A stretch of 64,000 bases of DNA from Candidatus Saccharimonadota bacterium (GCA_027325485.1 DAIEFN010000001.1:41969-105968), one strand, 5' to 3'. Shown: positions 8,547-18,268, counted from the first letter of the stretch. Made by a program: numbers and translations. Notes: generated by a model from the sequence alone, not told the origin.

Positions 8547-9011
8547 TTAAAATGGAATGTCGTCTAGGTTAATTGGTTCATCGCTGACATCCTCGATTAC
8601 GACATCCTTATCTGACTTCGTTTTCTTGGCTGACACTTTAGTCTCGCTTTCACCTTGACTGCTAGTAGTAGCTTCGCTACCTCGTCCATCAAGGAAAGTG
8701 ACATCGCTTGCGATTACTTCTACTTTGCTACGCTTTTGGCCTTCTTGCTCCCAGCTACGACTCTGCAAACGTCCCTGGACCAATACACGACGGCCCTTAC
8801 TTAGATACTGAGATACGCGCTCACCCAGTGGACCCCAAGCAACGATATCGACGTAGTCAGTCGCTTCCTGCCACTCGCCACTACCGTCTTTATAGCTACG
8901 GTTTAAAGCGATCGAGAAACTACAAACGTTTTGGCCATTCGGGGTCTGTTTTAGTTCCGGATCGCGCGTTAAATTACCCATTAAAATTACTTGGTTGACG
9001 CTGCGTGCCAT
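8547..9011 (-). CDS. ssb: Single-stranded DNA-binding protein
   Basis: A 154-residue protein with an N-terminal OB fold (1-110; VNQVILMGNLTRDPEL, RSYKDGSGEWQ). A charged flexible linker follows, and the acidic tip DDIPF is the usual docking tail for replication and repair partners. It is part of the rpsF-ssb-rpsR operon, which allows coupled synthesis with the two ribosomal proteins. Confidence 0.97.
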   Translation of the reverse strand: MARSVNQVILMGNLTRDPELKQTPNGQNVCSFSIALNRSYKDGSGEWQEATDYVDIVAWGPLGERVSQYLSKGRRVLVQGRLQSRSWEQEGQKRSKVEVIASDVTFLDGRGSEATTSSQGESETKVSAKKTKSDKDVVIEDVSDEPINLDDIPF

Positions 9012-9109
9012 ATGAATATGCTCCTTCTTGCCTTATAACTCTCTAGACATTTGCTTTAACCGTACGCTTGGACAAAAATCGAGTCAAGCGAGGTTTAAGA
9101 AAAATATAA

Positions 9110-9493
9110 TTAATCGTCTTTCGCTTCGCTCTCATCAGCTACTGCCTCACCACGCTTCGCAGCTCGTTCAGCTTTTTCAGCCTTTGCTGCCTCAGCTTTA
9201 GCGATTGCTTTTAAGTCTGGCTTAGTAATTAGAAAGCGGATTACTTCGTCGGTAATATTAAGTACGGACTCAGTTTTAGCAACGTTGCTACCTGGCATCT
9301 CTACCGTATAGAACACATAAATTGCGTGTTCATTCTTTTTGATTGGGTAGGCTAGCTTGCGCTTGCCCCAATTGTCAGTTGCAATTACTTTGCCACCGTT
9401 ATCGGCGACAATCTTGAGCACCCGGTCTTCAGCTTTACTTAAATCAACCTCTAAACTGGGATGATAAAGCACCGCTAACTCATAACGATTCAT
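9110..9493 (-). CDS. rpsF: Ribosomal protein bS6
   Basis: A 127-residue protein beginning MNRYELAVLYHPSL with the bS6 ferredoxin-like fold (WGKRKLAYPIKKNEHAIYVFY). It binds bS18 and the 16S central domain. The C-terminus is an Ala/Glu/Lys-rich extension beyond the fold, like the acidic tails in many bS6 proteins. It is the first gene of the rpsF-ssb-rpsR-efp-tlyA set and is preceded by a promoter and a structured leader. Confidence 0.96.
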   Translation of the reverse strand: MNRYELAVLYHPSLEVDLSKAEDRVLKIVADNGGKVIATDNWGKRKLAYPIKKNEHAIYVFYTVEMPGSNVAKTESVLNITDEVIRFLITKPDLKAIAKAEAAKAEKAERAAKRGEAVADESEAKDD

Positions 9494-9512
9494 ATAACCT
9501 TTTCCTTCCTTT

Positions 9513-9540
9513 GGCTTACCGCGTTTAATGGCGGACAGCC
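9513..9540 (-). promoter_or_regulatory. Leader hairpin upstream of rpsF, candidate S6:S18 autoregulatory element
   Basis: On the minus strand the leader folds as GGCT-GT-CCGC, an 8-base loop, then GCGG-TA-AGCC, two stems separated by a small internal loop. It ends about 20 bases before the rpsF start. In other bacteria the S6:S18 pair binds a leader hairpin that mimics its 16S site. Here the assignment is inferred from position and shape. Confidence 0.4.
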
Positions 9541-9586
9541 CGCATACCTAAAAGTGCTGCGAGCTGAAGTATTAACGTGATTTTAA

Positions 9587-9615
9587 ACTATACCGTTTAA
9601 CAGCGTAAAAAGCAA
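9587..9615 (-). promoter_or_regulatory. Promoter of the rpsF operon
   Basis: On the minus strand, TTGCTT (9610-9615) and TATAGT (9587-9592) are 17 bases apart. It gives a leader of about 85 bases ahead of rpsF, enough for the hairpin described there. Confidence 0.6.
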
Positions 9616-9644
9616 TGCCCAAAGAGCGTATAAAGTTTACTCAA

Positions 9645-11891
9645 CTAACTATTTAAGTAGTCGTCTTGACCATCCTCGCTGCTGTCATCAGCGCTCTGAT
9701 TACTATCATTTTCAACACCAAAAACTTCGTCCATTGAGCTCACCAGCACTTCACGAGGACGCGAGCCATCTGCGGGTCCAACAATACCACTCTCTTCCAT
9801 AGTTTCAATTAAGCGAGCCGCACGGCCATAGCCAATCCTTAAACGACGCTGCAGTAAGCTAGTTGAGGCCTTACGATTCTCAAGCACGACATGCACCGCA
9901 TCGCGCCACATATCGTCATCAAAACCGTTGCCATTGCCCATTTCGGTGACTACACTGCCTCTTCCAGACAACTGAACTGGCTGGCTAATAACTTCATCAT
10001 CATAATGTGGTGGGCGTTGGGCCCGGATGAAATCAACCACTTTTCTAGTCTCGTCTTCTTCAATTAAGGCTGCCTGTACCCGTTTTGGTTTAGGCATTTC
10101 AGAGGTTAGAAAGAGCATGTCACCACTGCCTAGTAATTTCTCGGCACCACCTTGGTCAATAATGGTGCGGCTATCGACTTGGCTATTTACAGTAAAGGCG
10201 ATCCTGGTTGGAACGTTGGCTTTAATTAGACCTGTAATAACATCAACAGAAGGACGCTGAGTGGCAATTACTAAGTGGATACCAGCAGCACGGGATTTTT
10301 GGGCTAAACGCACAATCAAGGCTTCCACGTCACGGGCCGCCATCATCATTAGGTCGGCTAACTCATCAATTACAATTACGATATAAGGCATACCAGCCTC
10401 GGCTTTGGCTAAGTTGTATTGACCGATGTCACGTTTGCCGACTTCAGCCATAGTGCGCAGTCGACGCTCCATTTCTGCAACCGCCCACTTAAGCGCACTG
10501 ATACACTTTTCTGGTTCATTAATAACTGGTGTCAGTAAATGCGGGATATCGTTATAGAGAGCTAGTTCAACTTGCTTTGGGTCAACTAAGATTAACTTTA
10601 AATCAGACGGCGTATTGCGGTACAACAAACTGGTTAAGAACGTGTTGATCATAACTGATTTACCAGCCCCAGTTTGTCCGGCAATTAGCATGTGGGGCAT
10701 CTTATTTAAATCTGCCACAACTGCTTTACCGGTTATATCCTTACCGAGCACGAAACCGAGTGTACTATCTAACGAGGCCCACTCTTGAGACTCTAAGATT
10801 GAGCTAATACGTACAATTGCCGGCTTGACGTTTGGTACTTCAATGCCAACTGCCCTTTTGCCCGGAATTGGTGCTTCAATACGAATCGAGTGAGCGGCGA
10901 GATCAAGTGCTAAGTTGCTTTCAAGGGCCGTTATCTTAGTTAGCTTAGTTGAAGAAGGCGGTTTTAGGGAGTATTGAGTGACACGTGGGCCAATATTGGC
11001 ACCTTCCATCTGCACTTCAATATTAAAGTTGGCTAAAGTATCGTGAATAGTCCGGGCATTGGCGTTAACATCTCCCGGATCAGCCTTATCCTGTTTTTGG
11101 TTAAGTAAACTGGTGGGTGGAAACTTCCAGTCCGGGTCACCGGGCGCAGTTAAGGCTGCATGATTTTCATCCTTACTAAGCTTTTGGGCTGTATTACGGA
11201 AGCTACTAGTGCGCGCCGGCTCGAGTTGGGCTAACTCTCCTTGTGTATGATGTTCAATTGGCACCCCTTCATTAAGCTTAAAGGTACTCTCGGCCTTAGC
11301 TTTTAGCTCAGACAGATCGGTGTCGCCCTCATCCTTTTTAGCGCGCTTAAATAGTTTTATTAGGTCCTTAGCGGTAAAACCAAGAGCGAAAGCAAGACTT
11401 AAAACTGCAATAATTAAGAATACTAAGGCGGCTGGAATCTTATCTAGTGCACCAAGTAAAGAGCCTCCGATTAAACTACCACTCTTGCCACCATGACCAC
11501 CACTCCAGCTACCATCACTTAATTTGTTCGCAAACAGGACATAGCTCAGCCCAGTAGCTGATAGTAAAGTAACAACTAAGCTGACTATCTTAGATACTGG
11601 TAGCTCAGTCTCGTCACTCATAAATATCTGAATTGCAGCTAAGACTAAAAGGATGGGTACAATTAAAGCCGCCCAACCAAAGAGCCAGTAAAAGCCATGG
11701 TAAAGGCCTACCGGTAACTTGCCGCCAGTACCAAAAGCACCAATTAGTAACAGCAGAGCTAGTAGCAGTAAAGCTACAGCCAGGGCATATAAACCAAAAC
11801 CGTTGCTCTCTTTTAAAGCATCCTTGGTTTTAGCTTTCGCTTTGGCCTTTGTGTTGTTTTTTCTACGGGTCGTTTTTTTCTTTTTTGGCAT
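9645..11891 (-). CDS. ftsK: DNA translocase FtsK/SpoIIIE
   Basis: A 748-residue protein. A Lys-rich N-terminus leads to four predicted membrane helices within about residues 30-180, a short linker, then the motor domain. Walker A GQTGAGKS is near 404-411, Walker B IVIVIDELADL near 500. The C-terminal winged-helix gamma domain (about 665-730; LLQRRLRIGYGRAARLI) normally reads KOPS sites. FtsK moves chromosomes during division and supports dimer resolution at dif. The linker is much shorter than in E. coli. It lies downstream of RNase J on the same strand. Confidence 0.96.
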   Translation of the reverse strand: MPKKKKTTRRKNNTKAKAKAKTKDALKESNGFGLYALAVALLLLALLLLIGAFGTGGKLPVGLYHGFYWLFGWAALIVPILLVLAAIQIFMSDETELPVSKIVSLVVTLLSATGLSYVLFANKLSDGSWSGGHGGKSGSLIGGSLLGALDKIPAALVFLIIAVLSLAFALGFTAKDLIKLFKRAKKDEGDTDLSELKAKAESTFKLNEGVPIEHHTQGELAQLEPARTSSFRNTAQKLSKDENHAALTAPGDPDWKFPPTSLLNQKQDKADPGDVNANARTIHDTLANFNIEVQMEGANIGPRVTQYSLKPPSSTKLTKITALESNLALDLAAHSIRIEAPIPGKRAVGIEVPNVKPAIVRISSILESQEWASLDSTLGFVLGKDITGKAVVADLNKMPHMLIAGQTGAGKSVMINTFLTSLLYRNTPSDLKLILVDPKQVELALYNDIPHLLTPVINEPEKCISALKWAVAEMERRLRTMAEVGKRDIGQYNLAKAEAGMPYIVIVIDELADLMMMAARDVEALIVRLAQKSRAAGIHLVIATQRPSVDVITGLIKANVPTRIAFTVNSQVDSRTIIDQGGAEKLLGSGDMLFLTSEMPKPKRVQAALIEEDETRKVVDFIRAQRPPHYDDEVISQPVQLSGRGSVVTEMGNGNGFDDDMWRDAVHVVLENRKASTSLLQRRLRIGYGRAARLIETMEESGIVGPADGSRPREVLVSSMDEVFGVENDSNQSADDSSEDGQDDYLNS

Positions 11892-11941
11892 TTAGATAAT
11901 TATACACCTAAAAATGCCAATTTATAGTGGTCAGAAAGTGT

Positions 11942-13975
11942 TTAGTCTGGTTGGTCTTGACCAAGTAAACGAGCGCGCATTTCTTGGAAGCGGCGTTGCT
12001 GCTCAGCTGCCAATTCTTCATCGCTCTTTGTCTGATTCTGATGCACGGTCTTCGTTTCGCCGACCTTGCCAGAAATAACGTTTACTACTGGTATGACTAT
12101 CGGGCTGAGTTGGGTTTGCTCAAACAAGTAATGGGTCACATGGTCTTTAAGCTCTGCCTTAAAACGATCCAGATCAACGCGTTTGAAGCGTTGAGCGACT
12201 GCCCGCTTCAGTTCTTGTCGTAGGCCGTTCATAACATCTTCTTTGTCGCGCATATAGATGAAGCCACGACTAATGATGTCTGGGGATGTAAGTAAGTTGC
12301 CACTTTTACGGTCAATCGTTAAAACGACTGCCACAAGTCCCTCTTCGCTTAGCAATACGCGGTCCTTAACGACAACGTTACTGACAATTGAGCCTGTCTG
12401 GTCTACTAATAGACTACCGTAAGGAACCGGTGGGCCCATGGCCCAGCTATCTTGATCTAAGAGAACTGAGTCACCGTTATTAGCGAGAATAACGTTATCT
12501 CGCTTCCAGCCTTCCTCGACAGCCATTTCGGCGTAGTATTTGCGGTTAAGTGCGCCAGCGTAAATCGGTAAGAAGTACTTGGGGCGAATGAGGTGCAGCA
12601 TCTCGCGGTATTCATCACGGCGAGCGTGCCCAGAGACGTGCAAAGGACCGACATTATCTACTTCATGCGTTGGGTGGCGGTACAGTTTAACGCCACGCTT
12701 AACTAGTTCGTTGCCAATTTCTTCATAGCGAACCTCATTACCCGGAATTGGGGTTGAGCTAACGACTACTGTGTCCCCTTCTTTAAGTTTAATGTGTTTG
12801 TGCTGACCATCGGCCATACGTTGCAGTGCAGCGCCCGGCTCGCCTTGTCCACCGGTGCAAATTACTAGCACCTGACGGTCTGGAATATTTGGCATTTCAC
12901 GCATCGGAAGTACCGTGCCTTTAGGAATCTTCAGGATTCCCTGGCGTACTGCAATTTCCGCATAGGCGATCATGCTACGGCCATCGAGCGCAACACGGCG
13001 CCCACTTACAGCAGCTGAGTTAACGATCATCTGCACCCGGTTCATGTTAGATGAGAAGATAGCAACAAAGACTCGTCCTGGAGCATTGCCGATGATGTCG
13101 TGAAAACTTTCCTGTAAGGTATGCTCAGTTGGCGTTCGGCCAGGTAAAGGAGTGTTACAGCTGTCACTCATTAGTAGCAATACGCCTTCATCGCCCAGCT
13201 GGCGTAAACGCTCAGCATCAGTTGGTTTCTCGTCGAGTGGCTCTGGATCGAGGCGCCAGTCACCGGTATTAATGACTCGTCCAACTGGAGTGTCGACAAC
13301 AATTAAGGTCGATTCTGGTACGGAGTGCGTAATGCGGACTAGTTCAATGAAAAATACACCGAGTTTAAGGCGTTCATGGTTGTCCATGTTCATTACGACT
13401 AGTTCTGGTGTAAACTCGAGGCCTGATTCAGCAAAAGCATCTTCAAACGTCTTTGCGACAACCCCAAGCGTAAAGCGTGATCCATAGATTGGTGCTGGAA
13501 ACTTAGGAACAATGTGTTTTAGACCGCCTAAATGGTCTAAGTGGCCGTGACTAATAACATAGCCCCGAATCTTATGCTTAATTGACTCAAGATAGGTAGT
13601 GTCGGCAATGGTGTAGTTAATGCCAGGTAGTTCAATACCAAGGTGGTTGCCACAATCGAGGATTAAGGCATCATTCTCCCACTCCACGACTTGCATGTTC
13701 TTCTCACCAATTGCTTCTTGGCCACCAAGATAGCTAATCTTAAGTTTGCCACTGTCATCTTTAATGACATTAGCCCTGCGCTGTGGCGAGGCTTCGGCAC
13801 GGTTATATTGGTTGGCTATTTTCTGGGCATCCATTTGTGAACGCTTTGAAGCCCGTACTGCTTCGGAGCGTGGAATGCTTAAGCTACTGCCAAGCGTATT
13901 GGATGGTGTAGCCGGATTCTTGGCGCGTAATTGGTCCCGCGCTGGGTTATTGGTTGGTTTATTTGGTTGGTTCAT
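11942..13975 (-). CDS. rnj: Ribonuclease J
   Basis: A 677-residue protein. The metallo-beta-lactamase motif HGHLDH is at residues 143-148, with ILDCGNHLG before it and a beta-CASP region after. ISRGFIYM and the C-terminal domain (about 550-650) match RNase J. It combines 5' exonuclease and endonuclease activity in mRNA turnover and rRNA maturation. The first ~75 residues, rich in Asn, Pro and Arg, are an extension predicted disordered. A short frame starting inside it gives no reason to move the start. It is adjacent to pnp and udg in the same direction. Confidence 0.96.
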   Translation of the reverse strand: MNQPNKPTNNPARDQLRAKNPATPSNTLGSSLSIPRSEAVRASKRSQMDAQKIANQYNRAEASPQRRANVIKDDSGKLKISYLGGQEAIGEKNMQVVEWENDALILDCGNHLGIELPGINYTIADTTYLESIKHKIRGYVISHGHLDHLGGLKHIVPKFPAPIYGSRFTLGVVAKTFEDAFAESGLEFTPELVVMNMDNHERLKLGVFFIELVRITHSVPESTLIVVDTPVGRVINTGDWRLDPEPLDEKPTDAERLRQLGDEGVLLLMSDSCNTPLPGRTPTEHTLQESFHDIIGNAPGRVFVAIFSSNMNRVQMIVNSAAVSGRRVALDGRSMIAYAEIAVRQGILKIPKGTVLPMREMPNIPDRQVLVICTGGQGEPGAALQRMADGQHKHIKLKEGDTVVVSSTPIPGNEVRYEEIGNELVKRGVKLYRHPTHEVDNVGPLHVSGHARRDEYREMLHLIRPKYFLPIYAGALNRKYYAEMAVEEGWKRDNVILANNGDSVLLDQDSWAMGPPVPYGSLLVDQTGSIVSNVVVKDRVLLSEEGLVAVVLTIDRKSGNLLTSPDIISRGFIYMRDKEDVMNGLRQELKRAVAQRFKRVDLDRFKAELKDHVTHYLFEQTQLSPIVIPVVNVISGKVGETKTVHQNQTKSDEELAAEQQRRFQEMRARLLGQDQPD

Positions 13976-14003
13976 ATTCTTTTAACTTAGGTTATCCTTT
14001 CAT

Positions 14004-14645
14004 TCAAAATAACGTTAAATAATTACTATTTCTTAAAACTAATTCAGGGTTACTTATCTGGTTAATAATTTCGGGTATGATACTAAAATCATCAATTAGG
14101 GTTTGGCGCATCGAGCCGTTATACAGCGCTGCTGCCGGATGGAATAAAGGCAACAGCACAATGGTCAGCCGGTCTTGGCTAAAGGATAGGGTAAGGCGTT
14201 TTGGCTTGCCGTGCTCTTCACTGATGCGCAGTTCCGGTAAGAAGCAGTTGGCGGCATGTCGACCTAGCGCAATCACGAGCTTTGGTTGAATAATCTCAAG
14301 TTGGCGCTGTAAGTACGGAAGGAAGGCTTTCTTTTCTGCGGGCAATGGATCGCGGTTATTGGGCGGGCGGTACTTGACGATATTTGTAATATACACTGCG
14401 CTACGCTTCAAATCGATTGTTGCTAGCATTTCATCTAAAAACTTACCAGCAGCACCGACAAAAGGCAGACCGGTTTTATCTTCATTTTTGCCCGGCGCTT
14501 CACCAATAAAAACAATGTCGCTATTTGGGTCACCATCACCAAAAACGAGTTGGGTAGCCTCGGCTGCAAGTTCCGGGCACACTTTATCGGAAATGATGCT
14601 CTGTTCTAGCTGCTCGAGGGCGTAAGCTTTAGTGGAAGATGGCAT
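14004..14645 (-). CDS. Family 4-type uracil-DNA glycosylase lacking most Fe-S cysteines
   Basis: A 213-residue protein with the family motifs GEAPG, GLPFVGAAGKFLD, YITNIVK, RPPNNRDP and the late HPAA. Family 4/5 enzymes remove uracil from DNA and normally hold a 4Fe-4S cluster with four Cys. Here the VKCRPP Cys is Tyr, the later Cys position in KAFLPYL is not Cys, and only C23 is left of the N-terminal pair. The catalytic motifs are intact, so activity without the cluster is plausible. It overlaps the next upstream membrane-protein gene by 17 bases. Confidence 0.88.
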   Translation of the reverse strand: MPSSTKAYALEQLEQSIISDKVCPELAAEATQLVFGDGDPNSDIVFIGEAPGKNEDKTGLPFVGAAGKFLDEMLATIDLKRSAVYITNIVKYRPPNNRDPLPAEKKAFLPYLQRQLEIIQPKLVIALGRHAANCFLPELRISEEHGKPKRLTLSFSQDRLTIVLLPLFHPAAALYNGSMRQTLIDDFSIIPEIINQISNPELVLRNSNYLTLF

Positions 14646-14841
14646 TTAAAAGCCCCTTTATTATACTTACACTAAATTTGAGAAAGAAAACTAGAAAAAT
14701 TAACGTTAGTAAGTAGTAGAACAAATTGCCGCGATCGACACTTAACGAAAAGAACAAGTAGGCTAAAGCAAGGCTAGCAAGCGCAAACCCGAAGTTGGTC
14801 GCTTGCGCTTTGCGCTGCACGAAGTGATGCCTAGAAGCCAT
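14629..14841 (-). CDS. Small two-helix membrane protein
   Basis: A 70-residue protein with two hydrophobic segments (about 16-35 and 40-62) separated by a short polar turn, and a basic N-terminus, suggesting both ends inside. It is packed between pnp (14 bases upstream) and udg (17-base overlap) on the same strand, which supports translation. The sequence matches no family I know. Confidence 0.6.
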   Translation of the reverse strand: MASRHHFVQRKAQATNFGFALASLALAYLFFSLSVDRGNLFYYLLTLIFLVFFLKFSVSIIKGLLNAIFH

Positions 14842-14854
14842 ATCTTTCTTAGTC

Positions 14855-17005
14855 TTATTTAGCTTTTGAACTACTGTTCTTTAGTTCACGTTGAGCTGCC
14901 TTCATAGATAGTTGCAGACGTCCCCGGTCGTCAATCGCTACCAACTTAACACTTACGCGGTCGCCTTCTTTGACGACATCACTTGGTCGCTCGACTCTTT
15001 CTTCACTTAATTCAGAGACATGCACTAAACCGTCTTTGCCAGGTAGAATTTGCACAAAAGCCCCGAAGTCTAGAACGCTAACGACTGGCGCGTTCTCATA
15101 GATCTTGCCGACTTCCGGCTCAGCCGTAATGCCTTGAATCCACTGCTTCGCAGCTTCAATGCTGTCCTTGTTGGGACTAGATATTCGAATTGTACCGTCA
15201 TCTTCAATGTCAATTTCAGTACCGGTTTCAGCAGTAATTTTCTGAATCGTTTCCCCGCCCTTACCAATTACTTCGCGAATCTTGTCTGGATTAATCTGGA
15301 TTGACTCAACCCGTGGTGCGTAAACGCTTAAATCGGCTTTTGGTGCAGCTAGCGTTTTGAGCATATGCTCTAGGATGAAGGCTCGGCCGGCTTTGGCTTG
15401 GGTTAGAGCCTGCGCCAGGATCTCTACCTTAAGTCCATGCACTTTCATGTCCATTTGCAGTGCGGTAATACCTTTTGTAGTACCAGCCACCTTAAAGTCC
15501 ATGTCACCAGCAAAGTCTTCCGCATCAGCGATATCACTTAAAATGTATGGCTTATCTCCCTCGAGCATTAAGCCCATTGCAATACCACTAACGGGAGCGG
15601 TAATTGGTACCCCAGCGTCCATTAGCGCTAAACAGCTTGAACAGGTTGCTGCCATTGAGGTAGAACCGTTCTGGCTCATGATCTCAGTAACGGAACGGAT
15701 GGCGTACGGGAAGCTATTAACATCTGGCAATACTGGCATAATTGCCCGTTCAGCTAGGTAACCATGGCCAATTTCACGCCTACCTGGACTGCCTAAACGT
15801 CTCACTTCGCCAACTGTCCAGCCCGGAGCATTGTAGTGGTGCATATAGCGTCGTTCACCGCTTGTTTCCATAGTGTCGATTGACTGTGAGTAACTTAGTG
15901 GCGCTAACGTCACAATATTCATGGCCTGAGTTAGACCACGCGTAAACAAACTTGAGCCGTGCGCTCGGGGTAGAAATCCAACTTCACTACTTAAGGGTCG
16001 GATTTCAGTTAACTTTCTACCATCTGGGCGAGTGTTGTCGCTTAAGATTCCGGCGCGGACGTCTTTATGTACGGCAAGAGTAAAGGCTTCGTCATACTCA
16101 TTGCGCTTTTGCTCATAGTCTTCTACTTTAGAGGTTAGTTCTGCGTGCATAGCATCGCGTAAACTCTTTAGCAGATCATTCCGTTCAGGATAAGGCAGAC
16201 GTAGGTTGGCGCCTAATTTACCTTTCACCCATGTATCTACCATCTGTGTGATGTTCTCATCTGGTAAAACAAGGGTGTATTCCTGTTTGACTGGTTTAAG
16301 CTTAGCTAACAGTTCATTCTGTAGGTCGATTGCCGGTTGAATTGCTTTTTGAGCGTAAGCAATTGCTTCAGCGACTTGCTCCTCGCTAACTTCGCTCGCC
16401 CCGGCCTCAACCATCATGACACCGTCTTTAGTGCCAGCAACGACCAAATCAAGTCCGCCCGCTTGCAATTGTTCTTGGCTTAGAAAAGCCGCAAGTTTAG
16501 CGTTTTGGTCGAGACCAACACGCAAACCAGCAACTGGTCCCTCAAAAGGAGCGCCCGTTAACATGAGTGCCATACTAGTGGCAATTAAAGCCACCATATC
16601 GGGGCGGAAGTCTGGATCCATTGATAGAACAGTGGCAATGCCCTGCACTTCGTGACGGTAGCCTTTAGGCCAGAGTGGACGAATTGGTCGATCAATTAAT
16701 CGTCCAATTAAAACCGCATCATCACTTGGTCGGCCTTCACGCTTAATATAGCGAGAACCACTAATCTTGCCAGCGGCGTAAAACTTCTCTTCGTAGTCAA
16801 TACTTAATGGAAAGTAGTCCAATCCTTGAATAACACTACTCGACAGCATCGCTGTTCCGAGCACTACGGTATCACCATAACGCGCTAGTACTGAAGCGGA
16901 TGAGCGAAAACCGACTCGGTTTACCTCCAAGCTTAAGGTACGACCGCAAAATTCGGTCTCAACAGTTATAATTGGTTGACCGTAGGGGTTAATTATTTCG
17001 TTCAA
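14855..17005 (-). CDS. pnp: Polynucleotide phosphorylase
   Basis: A 716-residue protein, the full family length: two RNase PH domains with a linking helical domain, then a KH domain (about 565-625; IREVIGKGGETIQKI) and a C-terminal S1 domain (about 630-700; GKIYENAPVVSVLDFGAFV). PNPase degrades RNA 3' to 5' with phosphate. It lies downstream of rpsO, the classical arrangement, and close to RNase J. Confidence 0.98.
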   Translation of the reverse strand: MNEIINPYGQPIITVETEFCGRTLSLEVNRVGFRSSASVLARYGDTVVLGTAMLSSSVIQGLDYFPLSIDYEEKFYAAGKISGSRYIKREGRPSDDAVLIGRLIDRPIRPLWPKGYRHEVQGIATVLSMDPDFRPDMVALIATSMALMLTGAPFEGPVAGLRVGLDQNAKLAAFLSQEQLQAGGLDLVVAGTKDGVMMVEAGASEVSEEQVAEAIAYAQKAIQPAIDLQNELLAKLKPVKQEYTLVLPDENITQMVDTWVKGKLGANLRLPYPERNDLLKSLRDAMHAELTSKVEDYEQKRNEYDEAFTLAVHKDVRAGILSDNTRPDGRKLTEIRPLSSEVGFLPRAHGSSLFTRGLTQAMNIVTLAPLSYSQSIDTMETSGERRYMHHYNAPGWTVGEVRRLGSPGRREIGHGYLAERAIMPVLPDVNSFPYAIRSVTEIMSQNGSTSMAATCSSCLALMDAGVPITAPVSGIAMGLMLEGDKPYILSDIADAEDFAGDMDFKVAGTTKGITALQMDMKVHGLKVEILAQALTQAKAGRAFILEHMLKTLAAPKADLSVYAPRVESIQINPDKIREVIGKGGETIQKITAETGTEIDIEDDGTIRISSPNKDSIEAAKQWIQGITAEPEVGKIYENAPVVSVLDFGAFVQILPGKDGLVHVSELSEERVERPSDVVKEGDRVSVKLVAIDDRGRLQLSMKAAQRELKNSSSKAK

Positions 17006-17236
17006 TTTAGTCCTTTCTTGGGCTGACCGGAAAATTTATGATTTGCCGGCTTCTCTTAAGGCAGGGTGCAAATATATTGGAGCTTGTGCGTAAACCAAGT
17101 ATTCATGGTTCCTTAACGCAATATATCTGTTGCTCTACCTTAAGATGTCTCTAATTCTTTTAAAGTTAATGTGCACAAGCTTTTCCTCTTAAGATTTAGT
17201 TCTTAGGAAGAATGGTTCAAGCACATAAAAAGATGC
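17006..17236. other. rpsO-pnp intergenic region
   Basis: No gene is visible. CTTAAGG (17055-17061) and CCTTAAG (17138-17144) could pair over 76 bases, and a CCGG/GCCGG repeat sits near 17022-17050. In other bacteria this spacer carries RNase-processed structures that control pnp, so the pairing may matter, but I cannot confirm a fold. Confidence 0.3.
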
Positions 17237-17503
17237 TTACCTACGGATACCGAGCTTTTGAATCAACTCTAGATAGCCATTGCTATCCTTGCGAGCAATA
17301 TATTGCAGCAAACGGCGACGTTTACCAACTAGTTGGAGCAATCCCCGCCTAGCCATAAAATCATGCTGATTTACTTTTAAATGCTCAGTTAGCTGTTTGA
17401 TGCGCTCGCTTAAAATAGCTACTTGAGCGCTTGATCCGCCAGTATCTTTACTATTAGTAGTAGCCCGCTTAATCGCGGTAACTTTCTCTTCAGAGGTTAT
17501 CAT
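17237..17503 (-). CDS. rpsO: Ribosomal protein uS15
   Basis: An 88-residue protein with the S15 core: QVAILSERIKQLTEHLK, then HDFMARRGLLQLVGKRRRLLQYI. Normal length. It binds the 16S central domain early in assembly. It lies between truB and pnp on the same strand, the order seen in many bacteria. Confidence 0.98.
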   Translation of the reverse strand: MITSEEKVTAIKRATTNSKDTGGSSAQVAILSERIKQLTEHLKVNQHDFMARRGLLQLVGKRRRLLQYIARKDSNGYLELIQKLGIRR

Positions 17504-17551
17504 CTGATGTTAATCTATCAAATCTAAGCCGTTTTTGCAATAGATGTTTAT

Positions 17552-18259
17552 TCAATTACTAAGTTTGTTCTCAAGCATGGAAGCAATTGTTTGTTCAGTG
17601 ATAGCTTCAATTGTCTTAGCTTGATCGATTGAATAACTATCAATCGATAGGCGCCTAAGCTTCTTAGTATAAGCACCGGTTTTAAGAGCTGATCCAATAT
17701 CTTCAACGAGTGTCCGAATATATGTACCGGATGAAACGTGCGTGATAATCTCAATTAATGGGAAGTCATAGCTAATTAGTTCAATGGACCGAATATTTAT
17801 CTCTCTAGGGTTAAGTTTTACGGGTAAGTTTTGTCTAGCTAGCTTGTAGGCTCTTACACCATCGACTTTTATGGCCGAGAATGAAGGAGGTGTTTGTTTG
17901 CTTAGCCCCTCAAACGTTTTTAAAACAGCTTCGACTTCTATCTGTGTGGGGCGCAGTCCGTTTACGTTTGACTCTGTCAGCTCCCCTTCCGGGTCACCAG
18001 TGCTACTGACTTTTCCTAGCTCCATTGTCGTTTTGTAACTTTTATCTAGCTTTAGGAAGTGTTCGGCTTGAGAAGTGTAGTTTTTGCCGACCATTAAGAT
18101 GATAAGCCCAGTTGCAAACGGATCAAGCGTGCCGCTATGACCGACTTTCACACGCCTGTTTGGTGTCCCACTAGCTCGACTAACTACGCCACGGACATAC
18201 TTAACTACGTCAAAACTAGTCCAGTTAACCGGCTTATCGACAAATAACAGACCTTCCAT
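17552..18259 (-). CDS. truB: tRNA pseudouridine-55 synthase
   Basis: A 235-residue protein starting MEGLLFVDKPVNWTSFDVV. The catalytic loop GHSGTLDPFATG places the catalytic Asp at residue 46. It makes Psi55 in the T loop of tRNA. At 235 residues it lacks most of the C-terminal PUA-type domain of E. coli TruB (about 314). It sits nine bases downstream of the DHH-like gene. Confidence 0.95.
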   Translation of the reverse strand: MEGLLFVDKPVNWTSFDVVKYVRGVVSRASGTPNRRVKVGHSGTLDPFATGLIILMVGKNYTSQAEHFLKLDKSYKTTMELGKVSSTGDPEGELTESNVNGLRPTQIEVEAVLKTFEGLSKQTPPSFSAIKVDGVRAYKLARQNLPVKLNPREINIRSIELISYDFPLIEIITHVSSGTYIRTLVEDIGSALKTGAYTKKLRRLSIDSYSIDQAKTIEAITEQTIASMLENKLSN

Positions 18260-18268
18260 AATAAATAA

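Noticed and set aside
17006..17236. A structural RNA gene between rpsO and pnp
   Set aside because: Only short inverted repeats are visible and no known RNA signature could be matched.
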